64,000 nt of DNA from Heliopora coerulea (taxonomy: Eukaryota; Cnidaria; Anthozoa; Scleralcyonacea; Helioporidae). The stretch is from assembly GCA_030142905.1 (NCBI GenBank), contig JASJOG010000114.1:248001-312000 (forward strand), in the 5' to 3' direction. Positions 25,080 to 38,466 of the stretch are shown here, one piece after another (position 1 is the first letter of the stretch; every line of letters begins with the position of its first letter). A program made the translations under genes and the position numbers. Under the pieces are notes generated by a model. The model had not been told where the DNA came from, ran no database searches, and saw nothing but the letters and a program-made list of their open reading frames with translations.

Positions 25080-26340
25080 CTTTGAAAAATATGGCAATGT
25101 TTAGAAATTGGACAATTAAGCATTATACGCCTAAAACCCAGATGTATGGTTATAACTGGTTGAAGAACAAATAGGTTTACTAAACTTTTAAAATACTTCT
25201 AAATTGTTCTCCTCCACCCAAACATCATAAAACCAAACGATTTTCGTCGACTCGACAAGTTGCTGTGAAAATTTCTCAAACTCTTCAAAAACGCTTTACT
25301 CGTCGAAATAAGACGATTGGTGAAACGAACAGTGAAACATATTTGGCTTAAGTTAGTTGCAATTTTCCAATGTTTGCGAAAACTCTCGAATGGCTGTAAA
25401 ATGAATTTTTCTGGTCAGAGAAGAGAATAAAAGCATTAGTTGGTTGATTCGAGCAGTACTTTGAAAAATATGGCAATGTTTAGAATTTGGAAAATTAAGC
25501 GTTATTCGCCTAAAACCCAGATGTATTGTTATAACTTGTTGAAGAACAAATAGGTTTACTAAACTTTTCAAATACTTCTAAATTGTTCTCCTCCACCCAA
25601 ACATCATAAAACAAATCGATTTTCGTCGATTCGACGAGTTGCTGTGAAAATTTCTCAAACTCGTCAAAACCGTTTATCTCGTCGAAATAAGACGATTAGT
25701 GAAACGAACAGTGAAACACTTGTGCCTTAATTTAGTTGCAATTGTCCAATGTTTACAAAAATTCGGAAATGGATTTAAAATGATCTTTTCGAGTCAGACA
25801 AGAGAATAAAAGCATTAGTTTTTTTATTCGAGCAGTACTTTGAAAAACTATGGCAATGTTTAGAATTTGGACAATTAAACGTTATAGGCCTAAAACCCAG
25901 ATGTATGTTTATAACTGGTTGAAGAACAAATAGGTTTACTAAACTTTTCAAATACTTCTAAATTGTCCTCCTCCACCCAAACATCAGAAAAAAATTCGAT
26001 TTTCCTCGATTCAAAGAGTTGCTGTGAAAATTTCTCAAACTCGTCATAACCGCTTTATCTTGTCGAAATAAGACGATTGGTGAAACGAACAGTGAAACAT
26101 ATTTGGCTTAAGTTAGTTGCTATTGTCCAATATTTGCAAAACTCTGGAATGGCTGTAAAATGAATTTTCTGGTCAGAGAAGAGAATAAAAGCATTAGTTG
26201 TTTGATTCGAGCAGTACTTTGAAAAATATGGCAATGTTTAGAAATTGGACAATTAAGCTTTATACGTCTAAAACCCAGATGTATGGTTATAACTGGTTGA
26301 AAAACAAATAGGTTTACTAAACTTTTCAAATACTTCTAAA
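25080..26340 (+). repeat. Second copy of the 19.8-21.0 kb segment
   Basis: Three and a bit monomers at offset 5,312 bp from 19,770-21,030, entered from a different left neighbour (GCATTAGTTGTTTGATTC here, CCATTGGTTGATTG there). On the right it passes into the anchor monomer at 26,312, whereas the earlier copy continues with TTGTCCTCC and CATCAGAAAA. Confidence 0.8.
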
Positions 26341-29300
26341 TTGTTCTCCTCCACCCAAACATCATAAAACAAATCGATTTTCGTCGATTCGACGAGTTGC
26401 TGTGAAAATTTCTCAAACTCGTCAAAACCACTTTATCTTGCCGAAATAAGACGATTAGTGAAACGAACAGTGAAACACTTGTGGATTAAGTTATTTGCTA
26501 TTGTCAAATGTTTGCAAAAACTCAGGAATGGCTATAAAATTACCTTTTCGGGTCAGATAATAGAATAAAAGTATTAGTTGATTGATTCGAGTTGTACTTT
26601 GAAAAATATGGCAATGTTTAGAAATCGGACAATTAAGCGTTATACGCCTAAAACCCAGATGTATGTTAATAATTGGTTGAAGAAAAAATAGGTTTACTAA
26701 ACTTTTCAAATACTTCTAAATTGTTCTCCTCCACCCAAATATTATAAAACAAATCGATTTTCGTCAATTCGACGAGTTGCTGTGAAAATTTCTCAAACTC
26801 GTCAAAACCGCTTTATCTCGTCGAAATAAGACGATTTGTGAAACGAACAGTGAAACATATTTGGCTTATTTTAGTTGCAATTTTCCAATGTTTGCGAAAA
26901 CTCTGGAATGGCTGTAAAATGAATTTTTCTGGTCAGTGAAGAGAATAAAAGCATTAGTTGGTTGATTCGAGCAGTACTTTGAAAAATATGGCAATGTTTA
27001 GAAATTGGACAATTAAGCGTTATTCGCCTAAAACCCAGATGTATTGTTATAACTTGTTGAAGAACAAATACGTTTACTAAACTTTTCAAATACTTCTAAA
27101 TTGTTCTCCTCCACCCAAACATCATAAAGCAAATCGATTTTCGTCGGTTCAACGAGTTGCTGTGAAAATTTCTCAAACTCGTCATAACCGCTTTATCTTG
27201 TCGAAATAAGACGATTAGTGAGACGAACAGTGAAACATATTTGGCTTTAGTTAGTTGCTATTGTCCAATGTTTGCCAAAACACGGGAATGGCTGTAAAAT
27301 TACCTTTTCGGGTCACAGAAGAGAATAAAACCATTAGTTGTTGATTCGAGCAGTACTTTGAAAAATATGGCAATGTTTAGAAATTGGACAATTAAACGTT
27401 ATACGCCTAAAACACAGATGTATGGTTATAACTAGTTGAAGAACAAATAGGTTTACTAAACTTTTCAAATACTTCTAAATTGTTCTCCTCCACCCAAACA
27501 TCATAAAACAAATCGATTTTCGTCGATTCGACGAGTTGCTGTGAAAATTTCTCAAACTCGTCAAACCCGCTTTATCTCGTCTAAATAAGACGATTAGTGA
27601 AACGAACAGTGAAACACTTGTGCCTTAATTTAGTTGCAATAGTTAAATGTTTACGAAAACTCGGGAATGGCTGTAAAATGATCTTTTCTGGTCATAGTAG
27701 AGAATAAATCCATTAGTTTGTTGATTCGAACAGTACTTTTAAAAATATGGCAATGTTTAGAAATTGGACAATTAAGCATTATACGCCTAAAACCCAGATG
27801 TATGGTTATAAAAGGCTGAAGCACAAATAGGTTTACTAAACTTTTCAAATACTTCTAAATTGTTCTCCTCTACCCAAACATCATAAAACAAATCGATTTT
27901 CGTCGATTCGACGAGTTGCTGTGAAAATTTCTCAAACTCGTCAAACCCGCTTTATCTCGTCGAAATAAGACGATTAGTGAAACGAACAGTGAAACAAATT
28001 TGGCTTTAGTTAGTTGCAATTTTCCAATGTTTGCGAAAAATTCTGGAATGGCTGTAAAATGAATTTTTCTTGTCAGAGAAGAGAATAAAAGCATTAGTTG
28101 GTTGATTCGAGCAGTACTTTGAAAAATATGTCAATGTTTAGAAATTGGACAATTAAACGTTATACGACTAAAACACAGATGTATGGTTATAACTAGTTGA
28201 AGAACAAATAGGTTTACTAAACTTTTCAAATACTTCTAAATTGTTCTCCTCCACCCAAACATCATAAAACAAATCGATTTTCGTCGATTCGACGAGTTGC
28301 TGTGAAAATATCTCAAACTCGCCAAACCCGCTTTATCTCGTCGAAATAAAACGATTAGTGAAACGAACAGTGAAACACTTGTGCCTTAATTTAGTTGCAA
28401 TAGTTAAATGTTTGCGAAAACTCGGGAATGGCTGTAAAATGATCTTTTCTGGTCAGAGTAGAGAATAAATCCATTAGTTTGTTGATCGAATAGTACTTTT
28501 AAAAATATGGCAATGTTTAGAAATTGTACAATTAAGCATTATACGCCTAAAACCCAGATGTATGGTTATAACTGGTTGAAGAACAAATAGGTTTACTAAA
28601 CTTTTCAAATACTTCTAAATTGTTCTCCTCCACCCAAACATCATAAAACAAATTGATTTTCGTCGATTCGACGAGTTGCTGTGAAAATTTCTCATACTCG
28701 TCAATAACGCTTTATCTCGTCGAAATAAGACGATTGGTGAAACGAACAGTGAAACATATTTGGCTTAAGTTAGTTGCAATTTTCCAATGTTTGCGAAAAC
28801 TCTGGAATGGCTGTAAAATGAATTTTTCTGGTCAGAGAAGAGAATAAAAGCATTAGTTGGTTGATTCGAGCAGTACTTTGAAAAATATGGCAATGTTTAG
28901 GAATTGGACAATTAAGCGTTATTCGCCTAAAACCCAGATGTATTGTTATAACTTGTTGAAGAACAAATACATTTACTAAACTTTTCAAATACTTCTAAAT
29001 TGTTCTCCTCCACCCAAACATCATAAAGCAAATCGATTTTCGTCGGTTCAACGAGTTGCTGTGAAAATTTCTCAAACTCGTCATAACCGCTTTATCTTGT
29101 CGAAATAAGACGATTAGTGAGACGAACAGTGAAACATATTTGGCTTAAGTTAGTTGCTATTGTCCAATGTTTGCCAAAACTCGGGAATGGCTGTAAAATT
29201 ACCTTTTCGGGTCACAGAAGAGAATAAAACCATTAGTTGTTGATTCGAGCAGTACTTTGAAAAATATGGCAATGTTTAGAAATTGGACAATTAAACGTTA

Positions 29301-32300
29301 TACGCCTAAAACACAGATGTATTGTTATAACTAGTTGAAGAACAAATAGGTTTACTAAACTTTTCAAATACTTCTAAATTGTTCTCCTCCACCCAAACAT
29401 CATAAAACAAATCGATTTTCGTCGATTCGACGAGTTGCTGTGAAAATATCTCAAACTCGTCAAACCCGCTTTATCTCGTCGAAATAAAACGATTAGTGAA
29501 ACGAACAGTGAAACACTTGTGCCTTAATTTAGTTGCAATAGTTAAATGTTTACGAAAACTCGGGAATGGCTGTAAAATGATCTTTTCTGGTCAGAGTAGA
29601 GAATAAATCCATTTGTTTGTTGATCGAATAGTACTTTTAAAAATATGGCAATGTTTAGAAATTGTACAATTAAGCATTATACGCCTAAAACCCAGATGTA
29701 TGGTTATAACTGGTTGAAGAACAAATAGGTTTACTAAACTTTTCAAATACTTCTAAATTGTTCTCCTCCACCCAAACATCATAAAACAAATTGATTTTCG
29801 TCGATTCGACGAGTTGCTGTGAAAATTTCTCAAACTCGTCAAAAACGCTTTATCTCGTCGAAATAAGACGATTGGTGAAACGAACAGTGAAACATATTTG
29901 GCTTAAGTTAGTTGCAATTTTCCAATGTTTGCGAAAACTCTGGAATGGCTGTAAAATGAATTTTTCTGGTTAGAGAAGAGAATAAAAGCATTAGTTGGTT
30001 GATTCGAGCAGTACTTTGAAAAATATGGCAATGTTTAGGAATTGGACAATTAAGCGTTATTCGCCTAAAACCCAGATGTATTGTTATAACTTGTTGAAGA
30101 ACAAATACATTTACTAAACTTTTCAAATACTTCTAAATTGTTCTCCTCCTCCCAAACATCATAAAGCAAATCGATTTTCGTCGGTTCAACGAGTTGCTGT
30201 GAAAATTTCTCAAACTCGTCATAACCGCTTTATCTTGTCGAAATAAGACGATTAGTAAGACGAACAGTGAAACACTTGTGCCTTAATTTAGTTGCTATTG
30301 TCCAATGTTTGCCAAAACTCGAGAATGGCTGTAAAATTACCTTTTCGGGTCACAGAAGAGAATAAAACCATTAGTTGTTGATTCGAGCAGTACTTTGAAA
30401 AATATGGCAATGTTTAGAATTTGGACAATTAAACGTTATACGCCTAAAACACAGATGTATGGTTATAACTAGTTGAAGAACAAATAGGTTTACTAAACTT
30501 TTCAAATACTTCTAAATTGTTCTCCTCCACCCAAACATCATAAAACAAATCGATTTTCGTCGATTCGACGAGTTGCTGTGAAAATTTCTCAAACTCGTCA
30601 AACCCGCTTTATCTCGTCTAAATAAGACGATTAGTGAAACGAACAGTGAAACACTTGTGCCTTAATTTAGTTGCAATAGTTAAATGTTTACGAAAACTCG
30701 GGAATGGCTGTAAAATGATCTTTTCTGGTCATAGTAGAGAATAAATCCATTAGTTTGTTGATTCGAACAGTACTTTTAAAAATATGGCAATGTTTAGAAA
30801 TTGGACAATTAAGCATTATACGACTAAAACCCAGATGTATGGTTGTAAAAGGCTGAAGCACAAATAGGTTTACTAAACTTTTCAAATACTTCTAAATTGT
30901 TCTCCTCTACCCAAACATCATAAAACAAATCGATTTTCGTCGATTCGACGAGTTGCTGTGAAAATTTCTCAAACTCTTCAAAACAGCTTTAACTCGTCGA
31001 AATAAGACGATTAGTGAAACGAACAATGAAACATAAATGGCTTCAGTTAATTGCAATTATCCAACGTTTACTAAAATTCGGGAATGGCTTTAAAATGATC
31101 TTTTCGGGTCAGAGATGAGAATAAAAGCATTAGTTGTTTGATTCGAGAAGTACTTTGAAAAATATGGCAATGTTTAGAAATTGGACAATTAAGCGTTATA
31201 CGCCTAAAACCCAGATGTATTGTTATAACTGGTTGAAAAACAAATCGGTTTACTAAAATTTTCAAATACTTCTAAATTGTTCTCTTCAACCCAAACATCA
31301 TAAAAAAAATCGATTTTCGTCGATTCGACGAGTTGCTGTGAAAATTTCTCAAACTCGTCAAAACCGTTTATCTCGTCGAAATAAGACGATCAGTGAAACG
31401 AACAGTGAAACACTTGTGGCTTAATTTAGTTGCAATTGTCCAATGTTTACAAAAATTCGGAAATGGATTTAAAATGATCTTTTCGAGTCAGACAAGAGAA
31501 TAAAAGCATTAGTTTTTTTATTCGAGCAGTACTTTGAAAAATATGGCAATGTTTAGAATTTGGACAATTAAACGTTATATGCCTAAAACCCAGATGTATG
31601 TTTATAACTGGTTGAAGATCAAATACGTTTACTCAACTTTTCAAATACTTCTAAATTGTTCTCCTCCACCCAAACATCATAAAACAAATCGATTTTCCTC
31701 GATTCAACGAGTTGCTGTGAAAATTTCTCAAACTCGTCAAAACCGCTTTATCTCGTCGAAATAAGACGATTAGTGAAACGAACAGTGAAACACATTTGGC
31801 TTAAGTTAGTTGCAATTTTCCAATGTTTGCGAAAAATTCTGGAATGGCTGTAAAATGAATTTTTCTTGTCAGAGAAGAGAATAAAAGCATTAGTTGGTTG
31901 ATTCGAGCAGTACTTTGGAAAATATGGCAATGTTTAGAAATTGGACAATTAAGCGTTATTCGCCTAAAACCCAGATGTATTGTTATAACTTGTTGAAGAA
32001 CAAATACGTTTACTAAACTTTTCAAATACTTCTAAATTGTTCTCCTTCACCCAAACATCATAAAGCAAATCGATTTTCGTCGATTCAACGAGTTTCTGTG
32101 AAAATTTCTCAAACTCGTCATAACCGCTTTATCTTGTCGAAATAAGACGATTGGTGAAACGAACAGTGAAACATATTTGGCTTAAGTTAGTTGCTATTGT
32201 CCAATATTTGCCAAAACTCTGGAATGGCTGTAAAATGAATTTTTCTGGTCAGAGAAGAGAATAAAAGCATTAGTTGTTTGATTCGAGCAGTACTTTGAAA

Positions 32301-32387
32301 AATATGGCAATGTTTAGAAATTGGACAATTAAGCTTTATACGTCTAAAACCCAGATGTATGGTTATAACTGGTTGAAAAACAAATAG
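26312..32387 (+). repeat. Young HOR copy 1 (6,076 bp, 16 monomers)
   Basis: It begins with the anchor monomer defined by AACCACTTTATCTTGCCG and CTTGTGGATTAAGTTATTTGC, followed by a unit with CCAAATATTATAAAAC, CGTCAATTCGAC and GATTTGTGAAACG. It contains c-d-e modules (28,591-30,487) and the CTCTACCC / CTTCAACCC pair (30,868 and 31,248). The next anchor is at 32,388. The unit at 27,831 is a hybrid with its switch between about 28,103 and 28,131. Confidence 0.85.
28591..29728 (+). repeat. c-d-e trimer module (1,138 bp)
   Basis: Three monomer types in order. c (28,591) has CAAATTGATTTTCG, CAAAAACGC and GATTGGTG. d (28,971) has ACATTTACT, GCAAATCG, TCGGTTCAACG and GTGAGACGAAC. e (29,350) has GAAAATATCTC, AAATAAAACGATTAG and TGATCGAATAG. 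The next c starts at 29,729. The same three types recur through the right half of the window with the number of d or c units varying. Confidence 0.85.
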
Positions 32388-35300
32388 GTTTACTAAACTT
32401 TTCAAATACTTCTAAATTGTTCTCCTCCACCCAAACATCATAAAACAAATCGATTTTCGTCGATTCGACGAGTTGCTGTGAAAATTTCTCAAACTCGTCA
32501 AAACCACTTTATCTTGCCGAAATAAGACGATTAGTGAAACGAACAGTGAAACACTTGTGGATTAAGTTATTTGCTATTGTCAAATGTTTGCAAAAACTCA
32601 GGAATGGCTATAAAATTACCTTTTCGGGTCAGATAATAGAATAAAAGTATTAGTTGATTGATTCGAGTTGTACTTTGAAAAATATGGCAATGTTTAGAAA
32701 TCGGACAATTAAACGTTATACGCCTAAAACCCAGATGTATGTTAATAATTGGTTGAAGAACAAATAGGTTTACTAAACTTTTCAAATACTTCTAAATTGT
32801 TCTCCTCCACCCAAATATTATAAAACAAATCGATTTTCGTCAATTCGACGAGTTGCTGTGAAAATTTCTCAAACTCGTCAAAAACGCTTTATCTCGTCGA
32901 AATAAGACGATTTGTGAAACGAACAGTGAAACATATTTGGCTTATTTTAGTTGCAATTTTCAAATGTTTGCGAAAACTCTGGAATGGCTGTAAAATGAAT
33001 TTTTCTTGTCAGAGAAGAGAATAAAAGCATTAGTTGGTTGATTCGAGCAGTACTTTGAAAAATATGGCAATGTTTAGAAATTGGACAATTAAGCGTTATT
33101 CGCCTAAAACCCAGATATATTGTTATAACTTGTTGAAGAACAAATACGTTTACTAAACTTTTCAAATACTTCTAAATTGTTCTCCTCCACCCAAAAATTA
33201 TAAAGCAAATCGATTTTCGTCGATTCAACGAGTTGCTGTGAAAATTTCTCAAACTCGTCATAACCGCTTTATCTTGTCGAAATAAGACGATTAGTGAAAC
33301 GAACAGTGAAACACTTGTGGCTTAATTTAGTTACTATTGTCCAATGTTTGCGAAAACTCGGGAATGGCTGTAAAATTACCTTTTCGGGTCACAGAAGAGA
33401 ATAAAACCATTAGTTGTTGATTCGAGCAGCACTTTGAAAAATATGTCAATGTTTAGAAATTGGACAATTAAACGTTATACGCCTAAAACACAGATGTATG
33501 GTTATAACTAGTTGAAGAACAAATAGGTTTATTAAACTTTTCAAATACTTCTAAATTGTTCTCCTCCACCCAAACATCATAAAACAAATCGATTTTCGTC
33601 GATTCGACGAGTTGCTGTGAAAATATCTCAATCTCGTCAAACCCGCTTTATCTCGTCGAAATAAAACGATTAGTGAAACGAACAGTGAAACACTTGTGCC
33701 TTAATTTAGTTGCAATAGTTAAATGTTTGCGAAAACTCGGGAATGGCTGTAAAATGATCTTTTCTGGTCAGAGTAGAGAATAAATCCATTAGTTTGTTGA
33801 TCGAATAGTACTTTTAAAAATATGGCAATGTTTAGAAATTGTACAATTAAGCATTATACGCCTAAAACCCAGATGTATGGTTATAACTGGTTGAAGAACA
33901 AATAGGTTTACTAAACTTTTCAAATACTTCTAAATTGTTCTCCTCCACCCAAACATCATAAAACAAATCGGTTTTCGTCGATTCGACGAGTTGCTGTGAA
34001 AATTTCTCAAACTCGTCAAAAACGCTTTATCTCGTCGAAATAAAACGATTGGTGAAACGAACAGTGAAACATATTTGGCTTAAGTTAGTTGCAATTTTCC
34101 AATGTTTGCGAAAACTCTGGAATGGCTGTAAAATGAATTTTTCTGGTCAGAGAAGAGAATAAAAGCATTAGTTGGTTGATTCGAGCAGTACTTTGAAAAA
34201 TATGGCAATGTTTAGGAATTGGACAATTAAGCGTTATTCGCCTAAAACCCAGATGTATTGTTATAACTTGTTGAAGAACAAATACATTTACTAAACTTTT
34301 CAAATACTTCTAAATTGTTCTCCTCCACCCAAACATCATAAAGCAAATCGATTTTCGTCGGTTCAACGAGTTGCTGTGAAAATTTCTCAAACTCGTCATA
34401 ACCGCTTTATCTTGTCGAAATAAGACGATTAGTGAGACGAACAGTGAAACATATTTGGCTTAAGTTAGTTGCTATTGTCCAATGTTTGCCAAAACTCGGG
34501 AATGGCTGTAAAATTACCTTTTCGGGTCACAGAAGAGAATAAAACCATTAGTTGTTGATTCGAGCAGTACTTTGAAAAATATGGCAATGTTTAGAAATTG
34601 GACAATTAAGCGTTATACGCCTAAAACCCAGATGTATGGTTATAACTGGTTGAAGAACAAATACGTTTACTCAACTTTTCAAATACTTCTAAATTGTTCT
34701 CCTCCACCCAAACATCATAAAACAAATCGATTTTCGTCGATTCGACGAGTTGCTGTGAAAATTTCTCAAACTCGTCAAACCCGCTTTATTTCGTCGAAAT
34801 AAGACGATTAGTGAAACGAACAGTGAAACACATTTGGCTTAAGTTAGTTGCAATTTTCCAATGTTTGCGAAAAACTCTGGAATGGCTGTAAAATGAATTT
34901 TTCTTGTCAGAGAAGAGAATAAAAGCATTAGTTGGTTGATTCGAGCAGTACTTTGGAAAATATGGCAATGTTTAGAAATTGGACAATTAAGCGTTATACG
35001 CCTAAAACCCAGATGTATTGTTATAACTTTTTGAAGAACAAATAGGTTTACTAAACTTTTCAAATACTTCTAAATTGTTCTCCTCCACCCAAACATCATA
35101 AAGCAAATCGATTTTCGTCGATTCAAAGAGTTGCTGTGAAAATTTCTCAAACTCGTCATAACCGCTTTATCTTGACGAAATAAGACGATTGGTGAAACGA
35201 ACAGTGAAACATATTTGGCTTAAGTTAGTTGCTATTGTCCAATGTTTGCCAAAACTCTGGAATGGCAGTAAAATGAATTTTTCTGGTCAGAGAAGAGAAT

Positions 35301-38300
35301 AAAAGCATTAGTTGTTTGATTCGAGCAGTACTTTCAAAAATATGGCAATGTTTAGAAATTGGACAATTAAGCATTATACGCCTAAAACCCAGATGTATGG
35401 TTATAACTGGTTGAAAAACAAATAGGTTTACTAAACTTTTCAAATACTTCTAAATTGTTCTCCTCCACCCAAACATCATAAAACAAATCGATTTTCGTCG
35501 ATTCGACGAGTTGCTGTGAAAATTTCTCAAACTCGTCAAAACCGCTTTATCACGTCGAAAAAAGACGATTTGTGAAACGAACAGTGAAACACTTGTGGCT
35601 TAAGTTTGTTGCAATTGTCCAATGTTTGCGAAAACTCGGGAATGGCTGTAAAATGATCTTTTCCGGTCAGAGAAGAGAATTAAAGCATTAGTTTGTTGAT
35701 TCGAACAGTACTTTTAAAAATATGGCAATGTTTAGAAATTGAACAATTAAGAGTTATACGCCTAAAACCCAGATGTATTGTTATAACTGGTTGAAAAACA
35801 AATAGGTTTACTAAACTTTTCAAATACTTCTAAATTGTTCCCCTCAACACAAACATCATAAAACAAATCGATTTTCGTCGATTCGACGAGTTGCTGTGAA
35901 AATTTCTCAAACTCGTCAAAACCGCTTTATCTCGTCCAAATAAGACGATCAGTGAAACGAACAATGAAACATTTGTGGCTTAACTTAGTTGCAATTATCC
36001 AATCTTTGCGAAATTTCGGGAATGGCTTTAAAATGATCTTTTCGGGTCAGAGTATAGAATAAATCCATTAGTTGGTTGATTCGAGCAGTACTTTGAAAAA
36101 TATGGCAATGTTTAGAAATTGGACAATTAAGCGTTATACGCCTAAAACCCAGATGTATGGTTATAACTGGTTGAAGAACAATTACGTTTACTCAAATTTT
36201 CAAATACTTCTAAATTGTTCTCTTCCACCCAAACATCATAAAACAAATCGATTTTCGTCGATTCGACGAGTTGCTGTGAAAATTTCTCAAACTCGTCAAA
36301 ACCGCTTTATCTCGTCGAAATAAGACGATTGTTGAAACGAACAGTGAAACACATTTGGCTTAAGTTAGTTGCAATTTTCCAATGTTTGCGAATACTCTGG
36401 AATGGCTGTACAATGAATTTTTCTAGTCAGAGAAAAGAATAAAAGCATTAGTTGATTGATTCGAGCTGTACTTTGAAAAATATGGTAATGTTTTAAAATT
36501 AGACAATTAAGCGTTATACGCCTAAAACCCAGATGTATTGTTATAACTTGTTGAAGAACAAATAGGTTTACTAAACTTTTCAAATACTTCTAAATTGTTC
36601 TCCTCCACCCAAACATCATAAAGCAAATCGATTTTCGTCGATTCAACGAGTTGCTGTGAAAATTTCTCATACTCGTCATAACCGCTTTATCTCGTCGAAA
36701 TAAGACGATTAGTGAAACGAACAGTGAAACACTTGTGGCTTAATTTAGTTGCAATTGTCCAATGTTTACAAATATTCGGAAATGGATTTAAAATGATCTT
36801 TTCGAATCAGACAAGAGAATAAAAGCATTAGTTTTTTTATTCGAGCAGTACTTTGAAAAATATGGCAATGTTTAGAAATTGGACAATTAAACGTTATACG
36901 CCTAAAACACAGATGTATGGTTATAACTGGCTTAAAAACAAATAGTTTTACTAAACTTTTCAAATACTTCTAAATTGTTCCCCTCCACCCAAACATCATA
37001 AAACAAATCGATTTTCGTCGATTCGACGAGTTGCTGTGAAAATTTCTCAAACTCATCAAAACCGCTTTATCTCCTCGAAGTAAGACGATCAGTGAAACGA
37101 ACAGTTAAACACTAATGGCTAAACTTAGTTGCATTTCTCCAATGTTTGCGAAAACTCGGGAATAGCTGTAAAATGTTCTTTTCGGATCAGGGTAGAGAAT
37201 AAAAGCATTAGTTGATTTATTCGATAAGGAATTTTAAAAAATATGGCAATGTATAGAAATTGGACAATTAAGCGTTATACGCCTAAATCCCACATGTATA
37301 GTTATAACTTGTTGAAGAACAAATACGTTTACTAAACTTTTCAAATACTTCTAAATTGTTCTCCTCCACCCAAACATCATAAAACAAATCGATTTTCGTC
37401 GATTCGACGAGTTGCTGTGAAAATTCCTCAAACTCGTCAAAACCGCTTTATCTCGTCGAAATAAGACGATTGTTGAAACGAACAGTGAAACATATTAGGC
37501 TTAAGTTAGTTGCAATTTTCCAATACTTGTGAAAACTCGGGAATGGCTGTAAAATTACCTTTTCGGGCCAGAGAAGAGAATAAGACCATTAGTTATTGAT
37601 TCGAGCAGTACTTTGGAAAATATAGCAATGTTTAGAATTTGGACAATTAAGCGTTATACGCCTAAAACCCAGATGTATGGTTATAACTGGTTGAAGAACA
37701 AATACGTTTACTCAACTTTTCAAATACTTCTAAATTGTTCTCCTCCACCCAAACATCATAAAACAAATCGATTTTCCTCGATTCAACGAGTTGCTTTGAA
37801 AATTTCTCAAACTCGTCAAAACCGCTTTATCTCGTCGAAATAAGACGATTAGTGAAACGAACAGTGAAACACATTTGGCTTAAGTTAGTTGCAATTTTCC
37901 AATGTTTGCGAAAAATTCTGGAATGGCTGTAAAATGAATTTTTCTTGTCAGAGAAGAGAATAAAAGCATTAGTTGGTTGATTCGAGCAGTACTTTGGAAA
38001 ATATGGCAATGTTTAGAAATTGGACAATTAAGCGTTATTCGCCTAAAACCCAGATGTATTGTTATAACTTGTTGAAGAACAAATACGTTTACTAAACTTT
38101 TCAAATACTTCTAAATTGTTCTCCTTCACCCAAACATCATAAAGCAAATCGATTTTCGTCGATTCAACGAGTTTCTGTGAAAATTTCTCAAACTCGTCAT
38201 AACCGCTTTATCTTGTCGAAATAAGACGATTGGTGAAACGAACAGTGAAACATATTTGGCTTAAGTTAGTTGCTATTGTCCAATGTTTGCCAAAACTCTG

Positions 38301-38466
38301 GAATGGCTGTAAAATGAATTTTTCTGGTCAGAGAAGAGAATAAAAGCATTAGTTGTTTGATTCGAGCAGTACTTTGAAAAATATGGCAATGTTTAGAAAT
38401 TGGACAATTAAGCTTTATACGTCTAAAACCCAGATGTATGGTTATAACTGGTTGAAAAACAAATAG
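32388..38466 (+). repeat. Young HOR copy 2 (6,079 bp), carrying the 35.6-kb block
   Basis: It opens with the anchor unit and the ATATTATAAAAC unit, then 33,148 and an e-c-d run at 33,527-34,664. Here the c unit has CAAATCGGTTTTCG instead of CAAATTGATTTTCG, and AAATAAAACG before its GATTGG. From about 35,591 it continues as the 2.3-kb block shared with 22.7-25.0 kb. Its length almost equals copy 1 although the internal monomer content differs, so the equal spacing is not evidence of equal content. Confidence 0.82.
35591..37891 (+). repeat. 2.3-kb block, second copy
   Basis: Same six unit starts as 22,895-24,795, at offset 12,911 bp. Differences from the first copy that I can see are few: GTACAATGAA (36,408) for GTAAAATGAA, GTTTTAAAATTAG (36,490) for GTTTAGAAATTAG, GGAATAGC for GGACTAGC (37,158), GCATTTCTCC for GCAATTCTCC (37,132), and CTCGTCG for CTCTTCG (37,832). 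Confidence 0.88.

Noticed and set aside
26491..26709. Recurrent minus-strand open frame of 64-72 codons in most monomers (for example here), looking like a conserved small protein family
   Set aside because: The frame opens at TTG, not ATG; the first ATG is some 45 codons in. It ends at a stop inside each monomer, 380 is not a multiple of 3, and many monomers break it with indels. Its 'conservation' is explained by the satellite itself.
27870..28094. Rare minus-strand frames that do start with ATG (here and at 60,438-60,647)
   Set aside because: They arise from one-base indels in single monomers, overlap the same satellite sequence, and have no independent support for coding.
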